A DNA stretch of 64,000 bases from Limonium bicolor (GCA_023374045.1 CM041776.1:43530171-43594170), one strand, 5' to 3'. Shown: positions 32,836 through 47,222, numbered from the stretch's first letter. Translations and numbers: made by a program. The notes: generated by a model not told the origin, from the letters alone.

Positions 32836-35162
32836 ACTCGACCGGACTTGCAAGTCCGGTCGCAAGTCCGGTCCAAGTCAGTAGCTATCTGCACCGAAAA
32901 TTCCTGGCCCGACCGGACTTGCATGTCCGGTCGCAAGTCCGGTCGATTCCAGTAGCTTACATTACGAAAATTTTCCTGGCCGACCGGACTTGCATGTCCG
33001 GTCGCAAGTCCGGTCCATTCCAGTAGGTTGCATTACGAAATTTTTCTGGCCGACCGGACTTGCATGTCCGGTCGCAAGTCCGGTCCATTCCAGTAGGTTA
33101 CAGACGGGAGAATTTTTCTGTCCGACCGGACTTGCATGTCCGGTCGCAAGTCCGGTCGACTCCAGAAGCTTTCCCCGCCTTTGTAAACCTGGGCCCGACC
33201 GACCTTGCAAGTCCGGTCGCAGGTCCGGTCGGCCCCAGTACTGTAGTTTTAAAATTTGTTTTCAATTGCATTCTTTACCCATTGCTTCTCCAATCTTGCC
33301 AATATTTCCCCACATGATTTAGCACTATTTAGACACTCTAAATCATCTTAGTCCACCCACCATACTTGTTACCCCATTCCTACACAATCTACACAATTCT
33401 CCAAACATTCTCCTCATCTCTATTCACACTTACATTATTTTTCCTTTACTCTAATGCTACAGATTTTAGTTCTTCTCATTATGCTACAGATTTTCCTCTC
33501 AACTCTTATACTCCAATACTCCCTCAACTAATGCTATTCCTAGCATCCAAAATACATTACTCGCATCCTAGTTCCATTCTCTTAACTTACTTCTTTCAAA
33601 ATCTGTTACAACTACTAGACCACCCATTTCTACACTCTTCAAAATCTGTTACAAAGTGCCTAAGTCCTCAAATTCCTAAATGAATTTTGGCATAGCCTCC
33701 CCTATATTTCTAACGTTCTCCACACATTTCAGCTCACGAATACTCATCTCTCAACCTGTTACACAATACATCATTCTCACAATTCAATACCACTCACATC
33801 CATAAAAATCCTGCACACATACACATTCACTACCCAAGTTTTCCCAAGTTTATAAGCTTCATTCAAAAGCTTCAAAACTGTTTCAATATCATTCTTCATT
33901 ATACTTCAATACACTTGCTACACATTACTTAATTCCTTACTCATTTTTACAATTCAAAAACTGTTACATTACATGACACCAACTAGTCAAGGTAAGAGAC
34001 TTTACCTTGTTCTTACTAGTTTTTCCTTTCTTTCTTGCTTCCTTCCTCCTTTCTTCTTCCTTCTTCTTGGTTCTTCCTCACAAAATGCACAGTACTACAA
34101 CCACCATACCAATACACACTACCATTTAACATTCATTTTTGCACTAACCCTAGAATTTAATGTTTTAGGGTTTAGACAAGGATATTACCTCACAATGGTT
34201 GAATGTAGTTCTTGACTAGTAAGAGAACAATGTTTCTAGCCCACCAAAGAAGCCAAATCGGCTGGAGCAACAAAGAGCCAAGAGTTCAAAATCCAAAAAT
34301 TCTTATAATGCAAACAAGGGCTAGAAACCATGGATTTTCGAATTTCTTTTTACCTCAAGATGAAGAGGAGGTGAAGGTGCTTCTAATGGTGGACTTGAAT
34401 CTTCAAATGGGAATACCCTCAAAAACGAAAGTAGAGCTTTTGAGTTTTTGAAAGGATGAAAACGTTCTCCTTTGCGAGGGGATTACAATGGTATATTTTT
34501 TGTTGAGTTTGGAGAAGGTTTGAGCACTCAAAGAGAGGAGAGAAGTGAAGAGTTTTGTGGGGGCTTCATTCTTCCATGGCTGTCGCAGGAGCAGGAAGGA
34601 AATAGAGAAAAAGAGAATAGAGAAGGAGGAAAAACGTGAGGGAAGAGGAGGAGTAGGAGAGAGAGGGTCCTTTTTCTTCTCTCTTCTTTATTTTCTTTGT
34701 CTTGTTGTGAGTTACAAACAATTAAGAGATGAGTGAGAGGAGGGGAAATCGGCCCACACCCATACACACCAGATTTTTAACTTTTATTTACACAAGTGGA
34801 CACACTAAGTTTCTTTATTTGTATTCTCACCCCACACTTCCCGGTTGTTACGGTTCTCACTAACCGGTACCCGTTTTCCGGAATTTTCTCGTTTAATTAA
34901 TTTTATTGGTTCTAAAGCTTCACTAATATTTGTTAGTGACCATTTGGTTGACCAAAATTGTTACGAGTCCATTTGACCCGCTTAAAGTCGCGTTTTCCCG
35001 GTTTCCTCGAAAAACGCGCTTTAAGGTTCGTTTATGCTTTTAACCCCATTTTAAAGGTCCGTTTTCTCCGGGATTGTTCCCTAGAATTTATTTTAGTGTA
35101 ATTAAGCCTTTAAAAATATAATTAGCCTAATTAATCACTGTTTTTAATTACGGGGTATTTCA
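31150..35162 (-). mobile_element. Element B, 5' LTR
   Basis: This 4,013-bp copy matches 20531-24562 from TGTAACACCCC to GGGGTATTTCA. It carries the promoter end of the element in minus orientation and borders the primer site. The T-run at 32803-32834 is longer than its partner in the other LTR. The right flank (CAAACACACAGGG) belongs to the interior of A2, and no 5-bp duplication matches the left flank (CTCAC). Confidence 0.95.
32836..33240. repeat. Six-unit palindromic tandem repeat in the B 5' LTR
   Basis: Same organisation as 22234-22640: GACCGGAC and GTCCGGTC arms in units of about 71 bp. Only a few bases differ between the two arrays, so unit number has not changed since insertion. Confidence 0.9.
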
Positions 35163-38100
35163 CAAACACACAGGGTGATCATATAAGGTACCGAAGGATA
35201 CCATTCACCACTAAAGGAAATACCAAACCGGTAAAAACATAAGAAGAAACACCAATGGTCTACCCTAAAACGGGAGACTTTATAACCCTTAACGGAATAA
35301 TTCGATCCAGAACCGCAAGGTAAGATAACAACTGGACATACTCATAAGTGTCAGCCAGGCGTAATGGCATAATTAACAACACCCAGGAGCAATCCTTGAA
35401 GGTGTCGGAAGCGTGATAAAAGTACAAGAGCTGGAATGGACACTCGGTTAGAACCTGAAGGATCCACTTACTAGGGATACCCTAAATTACCTGACGACAA
35501 TCAACCTCAAATTACTTACCTCCAAAACTTGATGGTATAAGGAAGCAAAGCTTGTGAACCGCCTAAGATGAGCAAGCTCTAGGTAACATGGCTAGTATGC
35601 CTAAACCTACTACAGGACACAACCCAAAGGTTGCAAAAACCAATGTGAACGATATGAAGAGTTGCCAAGAACGGCACCAGGGAGATGGTTAAATAATTAA
35701 CGAGAAAAGATACCCCTCGTTATTGTGGTACCGCAAGAGCGGTGAACATACAGATCCCAAGTAGAGGATACCATCAATAAATGTCTGAAAATGTATCCCT
35801 TTCAGAACTACTAACGCAGTGGCTTGAGCATACAATTACTGCCAACCAATGCCAAATAGCTTAAATAGCAACTGTTGACAACAAAGGAGAAAACCGGTTC
35901 AGAACGAACACGATATGTGAGAACGTAAAGTATACGTAAATACGCTCAAGGAGCTCAGAAGTATATAACACCAAACCATGGTATAAATGGTGGAAATGGC
36001 ATGAACTGAATACTTGTTAATACGAGATAGTGGGCAGACCGGGCACAAGCCAGGAGTCTGTACCAAATGATGAAGCACCACCTGAAGGAGTAACGATCAT
36101 TCCTATTGTGACTTGTAAGAGAGTTACTGCCAAGAGTTTACGCCTCTGCACTCTATAGGACTGAGTGTTTTGGTATTGCACTTGTGTAGTTAATGATCTG
36201 GTGGGATAGCTAGGAATATAGAAATGTAAATCTTGGAAAATTTTCCCTTTTACAATGTACATGGCATAAGCCAGTTAAGCAAAAGCTTAGAAACAACCGT
36301 GCGGCCTAAGACCAAGGAAGCAGGAAGTGTGTGAACACACTAATAATCACAAGATGTGAATTCCATGGGAATAAAAGTGAAGGAGACTTAAGAAAGTCAC
36401 TATGACCGATGCATAGAAATGCAAGGTCATACAAATAAGAACACTTGTATAGAACAGATAACGGGCATAAGTCAGAAGCTACTGACAATAGAGGAAGCAC
36501 TACAACTAAGTAGTGGCTTACCTCACCCGACATAAGTCGGAGGAACCAAGTGAATGATCACTACAAAACACAACAGTATGTATATAGATTGCCAGAGCTG
36601 GTTATAAATCTAAACCTTGAGTTCCACACGGTAAAAGATACCACGCTTGATGGAACAAACCTTATTCCCACAAAAAGAGGGATAAAAAGGTGATGTTTAA
36701 GGATAACAAGAAGGGCGAATAACCCGAGCTATCAGAGTCACGCAATAAAGGTCAATCATCAATGCCTTGAGCTATTTAGGCTAGAACCGAACCCGGTTCA
36801 CAGTAAATAAACTCCGATGGAAAATCTTGATGTAGGGACTAACCGGTAATCGGTTAAGACCCATTGATCAAGGAACATTGTATAATAAACCGCATGGAAG
36901 CTGAACCACTCCATGACGGCTGAATGCCTTTGCCCAATGTCCAATGATGACACGTGGTAGAATTACGTGGGCGTAATCCCTTTAAGGGGGGTAGAGGAAC
37001 CGCGCGAAATGTATGTTTTACGTGATAGGTGCGTAAACTACAATGCGTATAGCGCAAAAGAAATTGTTTTGATGATTGATACTTATGTTACATAAACACA
37101 TTTGTATTCCCTCATCGTGTAATTATGGTTATTTGGGAATAAGAATAGGAATGGAGTAGAGAAACTCCAGGGGAATGGAAACCCGATTGGTATAGTATGA
37201 GGATGAGTATGTATGGAGACTTGAGGAGTATAAATCGGTATGGAACCGATGTATGTAATGAGTAAATCGGTATGAAGCCGATGTATTTTATGAGTATAAA
37301 TTGAGTATAGCAAATTAATGGATATTATACCTATGATTTCTTAAGTATAGTAGTTGGAGAGAAGTAGTATAATTGATGAGGATTAGTAAGTAGTAAGTGA
37401 ATTTTATAAATTGTAAAATGTTGTGTGTGATTATGACTATTAGATTAAAAAGATAGAAAACGAAATAATGTTGACAATCTGTCTGTTTGTTGGGGTGGGA
37501 AGTGGAACTTGATTTGCTAGCGATCAAGGAAACCGAACACAAATTGGGGTGGAAGGATAATTCAACACCAATGCTGATCACATTGGGGTGGAAGGACTCT
37601 GGAAGCTTCCCTTAAGTGGTCACAGTAATAACACTAGTAATAGGCATAATCATCATAAATGGAATTTGGGAGATGTATGCAAGTTTTCAAAATGAATTTC
37701 CAAAACTAATTTGGTACAATGTTTTCTTCAACCTGAGAATGAGATCGGTTTTGAAACCACTCCCACGGGCGCTAGTGAATCTTCCATGCCTAGGCACAGG
37801 TATCCGTCGAAACCATGGAGTGAAGCTAGTTTTTGAGTCGTGGGAGTGTTGATTAGTTTTGAAACCACTACACCGTTCGTACGGTGAGAGTGTATGTTTT
37901 GTATTTTTCCAAAGGCACTGGGGCAGCGTAGTCCCGAAGTAAGTATGAGTAAGTATGAGTAAGTATGAGTAAGTGCCTGAGGATCTCTATGTGCAAATGA
38001 ATTTGATCGGAACCAAGGACCGTAGAGCCAGAAAGTGTAAGTGCTCAAGTCATGACGGCTGTGAACTAGAAAGCATAAGTGTTCAAACGTGACCGGTACC

Positions 38101-38350
38101 TGAGGGATCGCTTGACATGGGAGAGGATGGTAACCTCATTATCTACAGACGCCCCATTGAGAGCTTGTAACGGATATCTTGATTGGCTATGGTTGCAGTG
38201 ACATGATGTTTGGATGTGTAGTATACATCGAGTCAGAACTTGGAGTTTGACAAGTTATATGTACAGGTCATAACCTTAGCATAGAGTATTTATACGAGTA
38301 ACAATATTAGATTCACCAACTTTGAGGGCAAGTTCTTTAAGGGGGTAGAT
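35163..38350 (+). mobile_element. Element A2 interior fragment (inverted relative to A1)
   Basis: The sequence is the diverged reverse complement of A1 from about 18713 down to 15230. For example TATGATCACCCTGTGT at about 18699 corresponds to the first bases here. It holds no gag or pol frame. A short AAGTATGAGT repeat lies near 37937-37975 and a polypurine block (GTTCTTTAAGGGGGTAGAT) sits beside the LTR. The 5' part of the element is missing at the B junction. Confidence 0.75.
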
Positions 38351-41300
38351 TGAAGTACCCCGAACTTAAATATGGTGATTAAATTATTTTAATATAGTAT
38401 TTAAGGGCCTAATAGTGCCTAAGTAATTTTGGTAAGGAAAAATAAATCCAAAGAGAATGAGAAAAACGCTTAAAGAGCGGAAAAACGCTAAAATAAGCGT
38501 TAAATAACCATAGGAAGTACGAGACCTCGATTAGAGTATTATAAGGATTCCTAAGTCTTATTCATTCCTAATTAGTATACGGGAACGATTCCCGAAGAAA
38601 CGGATCCAAATAACGTATTAAAACCCTAATAGAGCTTTAGCGCACGTTTTTTCGAGAAAACTCGAAAACGTGATTTTAAGTGGTCAAACGAACCCGTAAA
38701 AATTATAAATCATTAAAAAACTATTATTAAGCATTAAAGGAAGCTTAATGACCATAAAAATGAAGAAACGAGGAAATTCCAGAAAACGGGCCCAGTTAGT
38801 GAATAGTATCAAAACCGGTAAAATAACGAGCGTTTTCTGTAAAAGATGAAAAACGCTCCAGCTAGTATAACAGTGGGGGCCGGTTTTTACTGGTTTAAAC
38901 AGTCCTCTCCACACTACCCTTGACTAATATATTAATCTAAGGAGTTGAAAATCAAAAGTAGAAAAGTACAAAAGTTGAAAAGGCATCTCTCTCCTCTCAT
39001 TTCCTTCTCTCTCTCCTATTCTTTCCTTCCCCCTCGTGAGACTCCTCTTCTCCCCCCCCCCCCCTTGCAGCTGATTTTGAAGCTCTCCCATGGCTCCCAT
39101 GGCAGCCTCCCTTCATATCCTGCTCAAGCCATTTTGAGCTCCAAATGAAAAACCGACACATATTTTCTTCCCCCTCTCAAGCTCACACTTCTCTCTCTTT
39201 TTCAAAATTCGAAAAGGATGAGTTTTCATTTTCGTGGTTTTGCCCATTTGAAGAGAAAAGGGCACACCTTGTAGCTTGAGCCGTCCTTTCCTTCTAAGGT
39301 AAGAAGCTCCAAAGAAATTCATTTTTTTCTCACATTTCTCTCTTGACCGATTTTTGCTCTTTGTAACACCTTGTTTTCTTCTTGCTTTGGAGTATTGCTT
39401 CAACCCTCCAATGGTGGAGTAATCCCTTCTTGATTCAAGGGTGAAACCCCTCTCAAAAATCTCCAAAGTAAAACCCTAACTTGTGCTCTAAGCCCTTTTT
39501 ATTGGATGGAATTCTCTAAGGGTTTAGAAGAATAATTAAAATGCATTTTTGTGTTTCTTGGGTGTTGGACTCCCATTCCATTTGAACCGATTTGTGCAAG
39601 AAGAGAGAAGGAGGAGAAAATGAAAAAAAATGAAGAAATTATAGCTCAAGGTAAGAGCTCCTTCCTAATGATAAATTATAAAACGCATTAGAGTAATAGG
39701 AATGGGTAAACTAATTATGAACCCCAAAATATTGTATTAGTATTGTAGTTTGTGGAGTTTAAGTATTTATGAGCTTGTATTTGGATTGTAGGCCTTAGAG
39801 CCAAATAATTATGTATGTGTATTAGTAAGGTGGATTGAGGAAGTACTGATGTATTGGTATTGTAATTGAGGAAGTATTGGTGTATTGGGATTTTGTATGT
39901 GTGCTGGTAGGACCCTTGTTGGGGGTGGCTAGCTTTAGGTTGAATTTGATGAGAAAGGATATGTGTGGATAAGTAAGGAAAGTAGGTGAACTATGGCAAA
40001 ATTTCAGTAGGAATTGTGCATTAGAATGACTTGGTGAATGGGAGAACCAAGGGTGTATTGGAGTTGTAGAGATGTTTTGTAGCTATGGGATGGTAGTTGT
40101 ATTATGAGAAATAAGAAGGTAAAATCTGTAGCAATGAGGTATCAAAATGCATTGTAGAACTAAAAAAATTAGTGTGCAAGATTTGGTAAGAAGAGAGTTT
40201 GTACTTGGTGTAGGTAGTGTAGTTGATTGGGAATGCATTGGAATGGTTAATATGGCATTATACAAAGTGCAAAATGCAAAGGGGAGTGTAGGAATGCACA
40301 AGTGTGCAAAGTGTGAAAATGTGAATGAAAATTTGTTGAATTTGAGCAAGGAGTTGAGTAAGTATTGGACCATGGATTTAAGGGAGTTTTAGTGAGTGTT
40401 TAAGTGTGTTTAATATGTACAAAACATGTGGAAAGATTATGGAATGATTGGAGGTGGATTAAGGGTTGATTAGGGGTTGAAAAATCCACTAAGTAGCAGT
40501 TTTTGCAGGGTTCGGGACTTAGGATGAGGCACCAAGTCCGACGATCAGAAAATGGTCGAGACTCAAAACAGAGTATTGGTCCGGGGCCTTAGTCTAGGAC
40601 CGAAGCCCAGACAGGAATGTTAAAAATGGCCGAGAGTGATGTTCTTGTAGGTCCGGGACTTGGGTGCGGACCAAGTCCGGACCACCCCCAAAATTGTGGG
40701 CAAGAAATGGTTTTAGGCTTTTAAACATGGGGGATTGATTGGTAATGGTTTTAGAAGAGTTGTTAAGGCCTTGTTTGGTGATATTTAAAGGTCCTAAGAA
40801 GTGTAAACAAGTGTAGGAAATGAATGGGAAGTAAGGACATAGTTTGACATGGGGGAAACTAAGTATACCGGGATAACGGGGTAAGTACGGGAGTAGTAAT
40901 TATTTGTGTATCGTATGAACCTAGTATTAATAACAATGTTGGAAACATTATCAGAGGACCAAGTGTGAACCAAGGAACAAGGGAACACACGGTAAAGCTA
41001 ACCCCGGTGAAAGGTATGATTTTCTCATGCCCCGTATGCTAACCGAGTTACGTTGATTTGTGTGCTGTATGCCGGCTAATCAAGACTAAAGCATGAAAAC
41101 GGTTTATTGCCTTTCATTGTATGTCTTGCTGTATGTTGTATGAGCTAACCCTTCTTGGTTGATTGTGTGGCTTCACTTAGTGCGTAGACCGACTCATAGG
41201 TGAGTCTTGTGTTTAGTGACTCATAGTAAGAGCCACGTTTTGAACTAACGGAAACATAGAAACGCACTAAACTAATGAACCAATAAACGATAACGCAAAC

Positions 41301-42807
41301 CAATGAACTCATTAGAATGTGAGAGAGTGTACGGGAGTAGTAACCTCCCGATAACGGTAGGAGAACCGAAATGAACAATCCACCAACAATAAGTAGTGGA
41401 AGTATGAAAATAAACCCTATTGGAGGAATTAATGGTGGTAGAGCAAGACATGAACCATGAGAGTAGTAAAGAATGATGAGGGATCTCTAAACCCCTTAGC
41501 AAATTAGTCGACCCACTATGAGAGGAACCGACAGATGTAAGTAATGTCCCGAGCATGAGAGTATTCGATGTTGGGGAAACCCTTAAACCTGAGAATACTA
41601 GACGCTAGTAATTCCCTCAGCTAAGGAGGTTATCGAGAGAGATACTTCTAGGCTAATCCTTGATATTTTAAGATACTCCAAGAGAGGAGTGTTGGGAATT
41701 TGAGTAGTCCGGTAGAAATGGACAATTGTATATTTGAGGAGCTAAGTGTATAGCTTTGGAATTTGTAGGCCCCGTGGCGAGTCTTGTGTATGACTCCGCC
41801 CAGAGACCAGAGTATTGAGTACTGAGTATTGAGTATGTATGAGTAAGTATTGAGTATTGAGTATGTATGAGTAAGTATTGTGTATTGAGTATTGAGTATG
41901 TATGAGTAAGTATTGAGTATTGAGTATTGAGTATGTATGAGTATGTATTGAGTATTGAGTATGTATGAGTAAGTACGGAGTATTGAGCAGTGAGTATGCA
42001 CAAGTATAGTAACGAGTATGGAGTAAGGAATGTGTGCGAGTAAGGTAATGAGCATTGAGTGATGAGTATGCAAGAGTAAAGTGATGAGTAGCGAGTGAGG
42101 AGTGAGTACGAGTAGGGTAACGGATATTGAACACAGTACGAACAGAGTAGTGAGTAATGTAACAAAGGAGTAATGAGTAAGTAACTAACACGAATGGTTG
42201 ACTTTGGAATTGTATTCCCTAATAAGTATTGAACCTTGTATATGTATGTAAGTGTTGTGATTGTATTGTTGTAGCAATAGTATGTATGTATGCATGTAAA
42301 ATGAACTCCATGTATATCCAACCCAAAATAGTCGGCGTACCGCGGTTAGCACGCTGTATATGTGAATTTCATATGCAGCGTAAGCTGACCCCCTAGGGGG
42401 AACGTTTTTAGTGTGCAGGTATTCGAAGCCGACCATCGTTCGAGAGAGTAGGACGGGGACTGCTATGTAAGCATGGGTAGTTGTATAATAGAGATCTGTA
42501 CTTGTATTGTAATGCGAATTTAGAAGTCCAAACTATATCGGTAATTTAAGGATTGTAGTATACTCGGTATAGTATTGTATTGGAGTTGTAATTGAATTAT
42601 GGTTGAGTATGCAAGGGAAGGTAATGTATTGTATAGAGTACTCTGTATGTTCAAATTCATCAGACCGATAGTATGTAGTATTGTAACTCACCTTGTTAGT
42701 CACATGGGTGACTAACGACATTGTACACCCGCTGTTGTGTATGTAGTATCCGCTGCGAAGGTAAGTATTTGTACAGTAGTGACAGTATTAGCGGTAGGGG
42801 TGTTACA
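38351..42807 (+). mobile_element. Element A2, 3' LTR
   Basis: The 4,457-bp LTR starts TGAAGTACCCCGAAC and ends GGTAGGGGTGTTACA, the inverted copy of the A1 LTR. It contains a C-run at about 39049-39063, the GC-rich inverted block (about 40507-40685) and an expanded GAGTATTGAGTATG array (about 41812-42185). No coding gene is visible. Confidence 0.85.
41812..42185. repeat. GAGTATTGAGTATG-type microsatellite in the A2 LTR
   Basis: Irregular repeats of GAGTATTGAGTATGTATGAG and variants. This is the inverted counterpart of the A1 array at 11550-11790 but longer. The overlapping open frames are artefacts. Confidence 0.75.
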
Positions 42808-44119
42808 CAACATTTGTTAACATTATTGCACATTACAACAGTTGGCCCCCGGGCCCTCACATATCACATGATTTGGTTAGCACTGTCGGGCGTCAATTGG
42901 GACAACCCGAATTAATCTCACTTGGACAGTAGTCCCACGTACACACAAGGTGCTCACTGCCCTGATGATCCGAAGACTCCGGAACTTATTCACTTTGCCT
43001 TTGTAAAGGCGTCCATTTAGGTGGCCAAGGGCCTGGAGCCAATGGTAGCACACTCCGCCTGACGATCTATCTAGGCTCGATCAGGATTAACTAGGGTGAA
43101 ACCCGATACGGGTTAACCCAAGAGATCTCTACGCGCGACCAGTAGCCAGTGACTAACTGGATTAAGGTATATCATCACATTTATTCACACTCCACTATTA
43201 ACTTGGTTATCCAGTTAATTAATTTCCATTTTAGATATGAAGAACATCACTTATTTGTTGGCTGCCTTGTGGGTCTTACGCATGCCTAGAATCATTCTAG
43301 GTAGTATTTCATGTTCGAGTCAAAGCTCTAGAGACCGACGATGTCGTGTCTCGTCCCTAAGTATTTTACTTAGGTTATAACTACATACTTATAATACTTA
43401 GCGTATTATGTCAGACAACGGTAATCACAATCACGTAACTCGCATATGTAGTTTCATATAAGTCGATCTATAGTCGACGTAGTATTAGTCCCGTAGGACG
43501 TTCGTGCATAAATAATTAATGCAGTAAACACATGTAATTATCACATACACTTAATCACACACATATCACACACGTTATAACAAACAAATCCAAGCCCGAG
43601 GAATTCCTCAGGTCAACCCGGATCAAATCCCTTTACATACCGTACACCTAGTCCAAGGTTGCGCAGTGTCGACCACTAAGCTTGTCGAGCGCGCACGTCT
43701 GGGTTGGCGATCTAAAAATACGAAAAACGCTAAGTGTCAATTCACATGACAAAGTGACTCGGTATTTCCAAATAACGTTAGTAACCCCAGTATTTCATCC
43801 CCGGATTTCAACAATTATTAGTTAGAGCATCGTTATACTAAAACGCCTTGCTCGTTGTACGTATTAATACTCGGTTTAAAAACGAGTCGGTTTTATAAGA
43901 ACGTTGTAGTTAACGTTTTCGAACGTAGGAATTTATATTATTCCTACTCGTAATATTTTATAAGCGTTATGCTTTTACATAAGTTCATTCATTCTCGTAT
44001 ATTTAATTCGACTACTCCATCGCATGCATAGGCATGTATTATAACCTATAGTTGCATGCATGGTTACATTTTATAACCTATGGTTGCATGCACCCATGCC
44101 ACGTTAGTTTATATTGCAT
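42808..44119. other. Unassigned DNA between A2 and E
   Basis: About 1.3 kb without a recognisable gene. It includes GC-richer sequence to about 43200, then AT-rich DNA with repeated AACCTATRGTTGCATGCA words (about 44043-44095). It would run directly into 59219 if E were removed, so it is probably part of the same old repeat as D. Confidence 0.35.
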
Positions 44120-44124
44120 GGTAT

Positions 44125-45441
44125 TGTTAGCAGAAATATGTTACTATCTCTACCTAGGAAGTGTACCTATCATTTTGCGGAATAGTGAATTAAGTGGGGG
44201 TTGTCGATCTCAGGGACCTCGTTCAATTAACTGACAATTTATTACTAACTAGGAAAACTAAACTAAGAAAACAGGAAACATCACTTTTTCAAGTTTTACT
44301 TAATTTAATAAAAAGAAAGACTCAACAAACAAATATAAAATAACAAAATAATAAAACGGTAAAAAAAACTAAATTAAGAAATAAAGATTGAAACTCTAAA
44401 ATCTAAGGAAGCACCCCGGATTGTTCTGCAAACCTTCACTTATTAATATTAATAAACTCTTCCCTAATTCTGCAATAAACTCAGAAACTATAATTAATTC
44501 GTCAACAACTAAGTCTAATGAATCCTAACCAGTTGCTAGAACTAGCAGCAGACTAATGCTATAATCCGGACACACTAATCGCATAAAGAACAGTTTCTGT
44601 TTGAGACCGATTAACCTATAGGCGGGATCACGCTTCTAGTGTTAATCAGGTTTAATCCCTATGTCTTGTTATCTATCTCAGCTCCGCGTGTTGATTAGAA
44701 ACTACAAATATTTCTTTAATAATTGATCAGAAGATTAAAGCACATGAAGAACTGGAATTAAACTATTGCATTAATGAATTGGAGAAAAGATTACAAAATA
44801 AATATAAAGATCCGGTCTGCTACCTCAATCCGGAGAGCTAGACTAACTACGCTAACATGACTATAAAAGTATCAAATATAACAAAGTACGACATTAAACG
44901 AAATAAGAGGAAGGGTAGAGAAAACTCCAATTAGCAAGTTTGACTCTGGCTCCCCGCTCTGACTTCGTCTTCACGCCGGTGTAACAATGGTGGATTTGTG
45001 TGAGTATGATGATGGTGGTGGTCTGGTGATGAGGGGTGTATGTTGGTGGCGATGGTCTACGATGGAGAACTGTGGTGGCGGTGGTTGTATGAGAGAATGA
45101 ATTCAGAGGCGCAGGCCTCTGGCCTCAGGCGGCGTATCCCCTCATCGAACCCTAAATAACGTCTTATATACCCTCAGTGATGATGTGTGATTTTTCATTC
45201 TTCTTCTGTTATGCCGCCGTCTTTTATTTTCACATAATATAAGAATCAGGTTGTAATTCAATCATGAACGACAGTTAGTGCTCACGTTATTCTTGAATGT
45301 GATATAATATGATGCATCATGATAAAATAACGTGAGCATCAATGATGAGTTTCCACGTGAGTGTGCTGGTGTGTGAAATCAAATATTATCCCCTCAAGTG
45401 ATTTATTAAGGATGGGTAAATCACGTTGTCCTCGTGAATGC

Positions 45442-45485
<44 letters not shown>

Positions 45486-45640
45486 TTTTAACTTTCTTGC
45501 ATTGACATATAAATAAAATGCACCAGCTCACATTAAAACATAAATCTAAGGAAAAATATATGATAAGTGAGTAATATGGTATGAATTGTTGTAAAAATAG
45601 GAAGCATTATAGCCCTAAAAAGTAGATTTACACTTATCAA
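44125..45640 (-). mobile_element. Element E, 3' LTR
   Basis: A 1,516-bp LTR, uninterrupted, from TGTTAGCAG to TTACACTTATCA. It contains a (TA)n run at about 45447-45478 that is shortened in the other LTR. The polypurine tract (minus strand AAGTGTGAGGAAGTT) lies directly to its right at 45641-45655. Confidence 0.9.
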
Positions 45641-45655
45641 ACTTCCTCACACTTA

Positions 45656-47220
45656 GCTTTTGCTTGTCCTCAAGCAAATACAGAAATGACTACTCTTAAG
45701 GGCCATAGTATTGAAACTTAGGATCAAACAACTGTCGATGGAAACAAGCAAAAATGGCAATCAAAAGAAAAGTTCTGCTACTAGCTGTAGGTTTCGCAAA
45801 CAGTGAATAAGGGTAGAGTTAAAAGCATGGAAAAGTTAGATTATAGAAACTGAAACAGAATAGTCTGGGATCTTCCACCGTTCTTCCTCTAACCTTTGGA
45901 TGACAAGGGGTTGTGAAGTACACCTTATTCCGTGATACCTTTCAATACCACATATCATGATCAGAATAAGCAAAAACGAATTACACATTTAACTTTTTAA
46001 AGTTCCTTTTCCTTAGCATTCTATTCCGCCATTTGCAATATTTAATTCATCCCCTCAGACTTTTTTTTCACCCATGTAGCGGCGTTGGGCTTCTATCCCA
46101 GATCACAAGACCTTAGGTAGATGGGGTGATGAAGCACCCAAGGTAATAAAACCGAGTGAAGAGGCCTGTTTTGGTTCAGAAATAAATTTTAATTCAGATC
46201 AGCGGAGTTACCTTGCCTTATCCTTTCATACCAAACTTTCTTATAATTCCCAAAATCCCAAACTAGACTTATTCGGTTTCATAATCAGCTAATCCACAAA
46301 TTTCAGTGAAAATAGATTCAGTTTGGATAAAAACTATACATACAAACAGCCAAAAGCAGAAAGATTCTTGGGGTGGCCATCAGGCTTGTTTTCAAAACCT
46401 CAACAAAAATTTTCACCTGAATATTCAATATTATTGGCACTTAAAAGAAGCAATCCTTTCAAAATAAGTGGACAAACAAAAAAACAAATGTGGCATTAAG
46501 TGCAATTGTCAATATTTAGAAAGTACCCCTACTTCCTCACACTTAAGAGGAGCAATGTCCTCATTGTTCACAAATTAAAACCAAGAAAAGGACTTTCTAA
46601 ATATTGCAAACTCATCAAGAATTCATTTGGACAATGATGACTAATATAAAAATAATCTTTAAGCATAAAAGTCATGATAGGCTGAACATAAACAATTAAA
46701 AATAAGGAGAAACGGAAACTCCCTGATATCGTAGATTGAGGAAGGTTCTCTTCCTCAACTTAAGCTTGAAAAAGGGGGTAGGGTTCCTCACACTTGCGTT
46801 CCAGCAAGTGTCCAGCCTTGGGGTACATCAAACACCATAACAAGATTTCACCTGCACACGCTCACAACTACAACAAAAACGCTAGAAGCGTTGCGTTAAA
46901 AAGATAGGCACCGTTGCCACTCCTTAATGAAAGAAAAACAAAAATAAAACCAAAAAACAAAAAACAAAAACAAAACAATAAATTTAACCACTGGGTTGCC
47001 TCCCAGTAAGCTGCCCGTCTTTATAATCTTTGGCTAGACTCCCGCTTCGTATCCTGGATCAAAAATAAAAGTAGATAATAGCTTTGCCAGGAAAACGAAA
47101 TAGGCAGTAATTAAAGCAAACCACCTGGATCAAAACAAAGCGTTACTTCGGCAAATAAAATAGGAAAATGAATACTCCACAAAACCTGATGTTTGAGGAG
47201 ATACTGCGGGGGTAACATAT
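45656..47220 (-). other. Element E 3' untranslated interior
   Basis: Non-coding DNA with several TTCCTCACACTT words (46530, 46775) that repeat the polypurine-tract wording, and the GGGTTGCCTCCCAGTAAGC motif near 46987. No gene seen. Confidence 0.45.
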
Positions 47221-47222
47221 TT

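Noticed and set aside
20526..35167. A 5-bp target duplication for element B
   Set aside because: The flanks CTCAC and CAAAC do not match, and shifting the borders by a base or two does not help.
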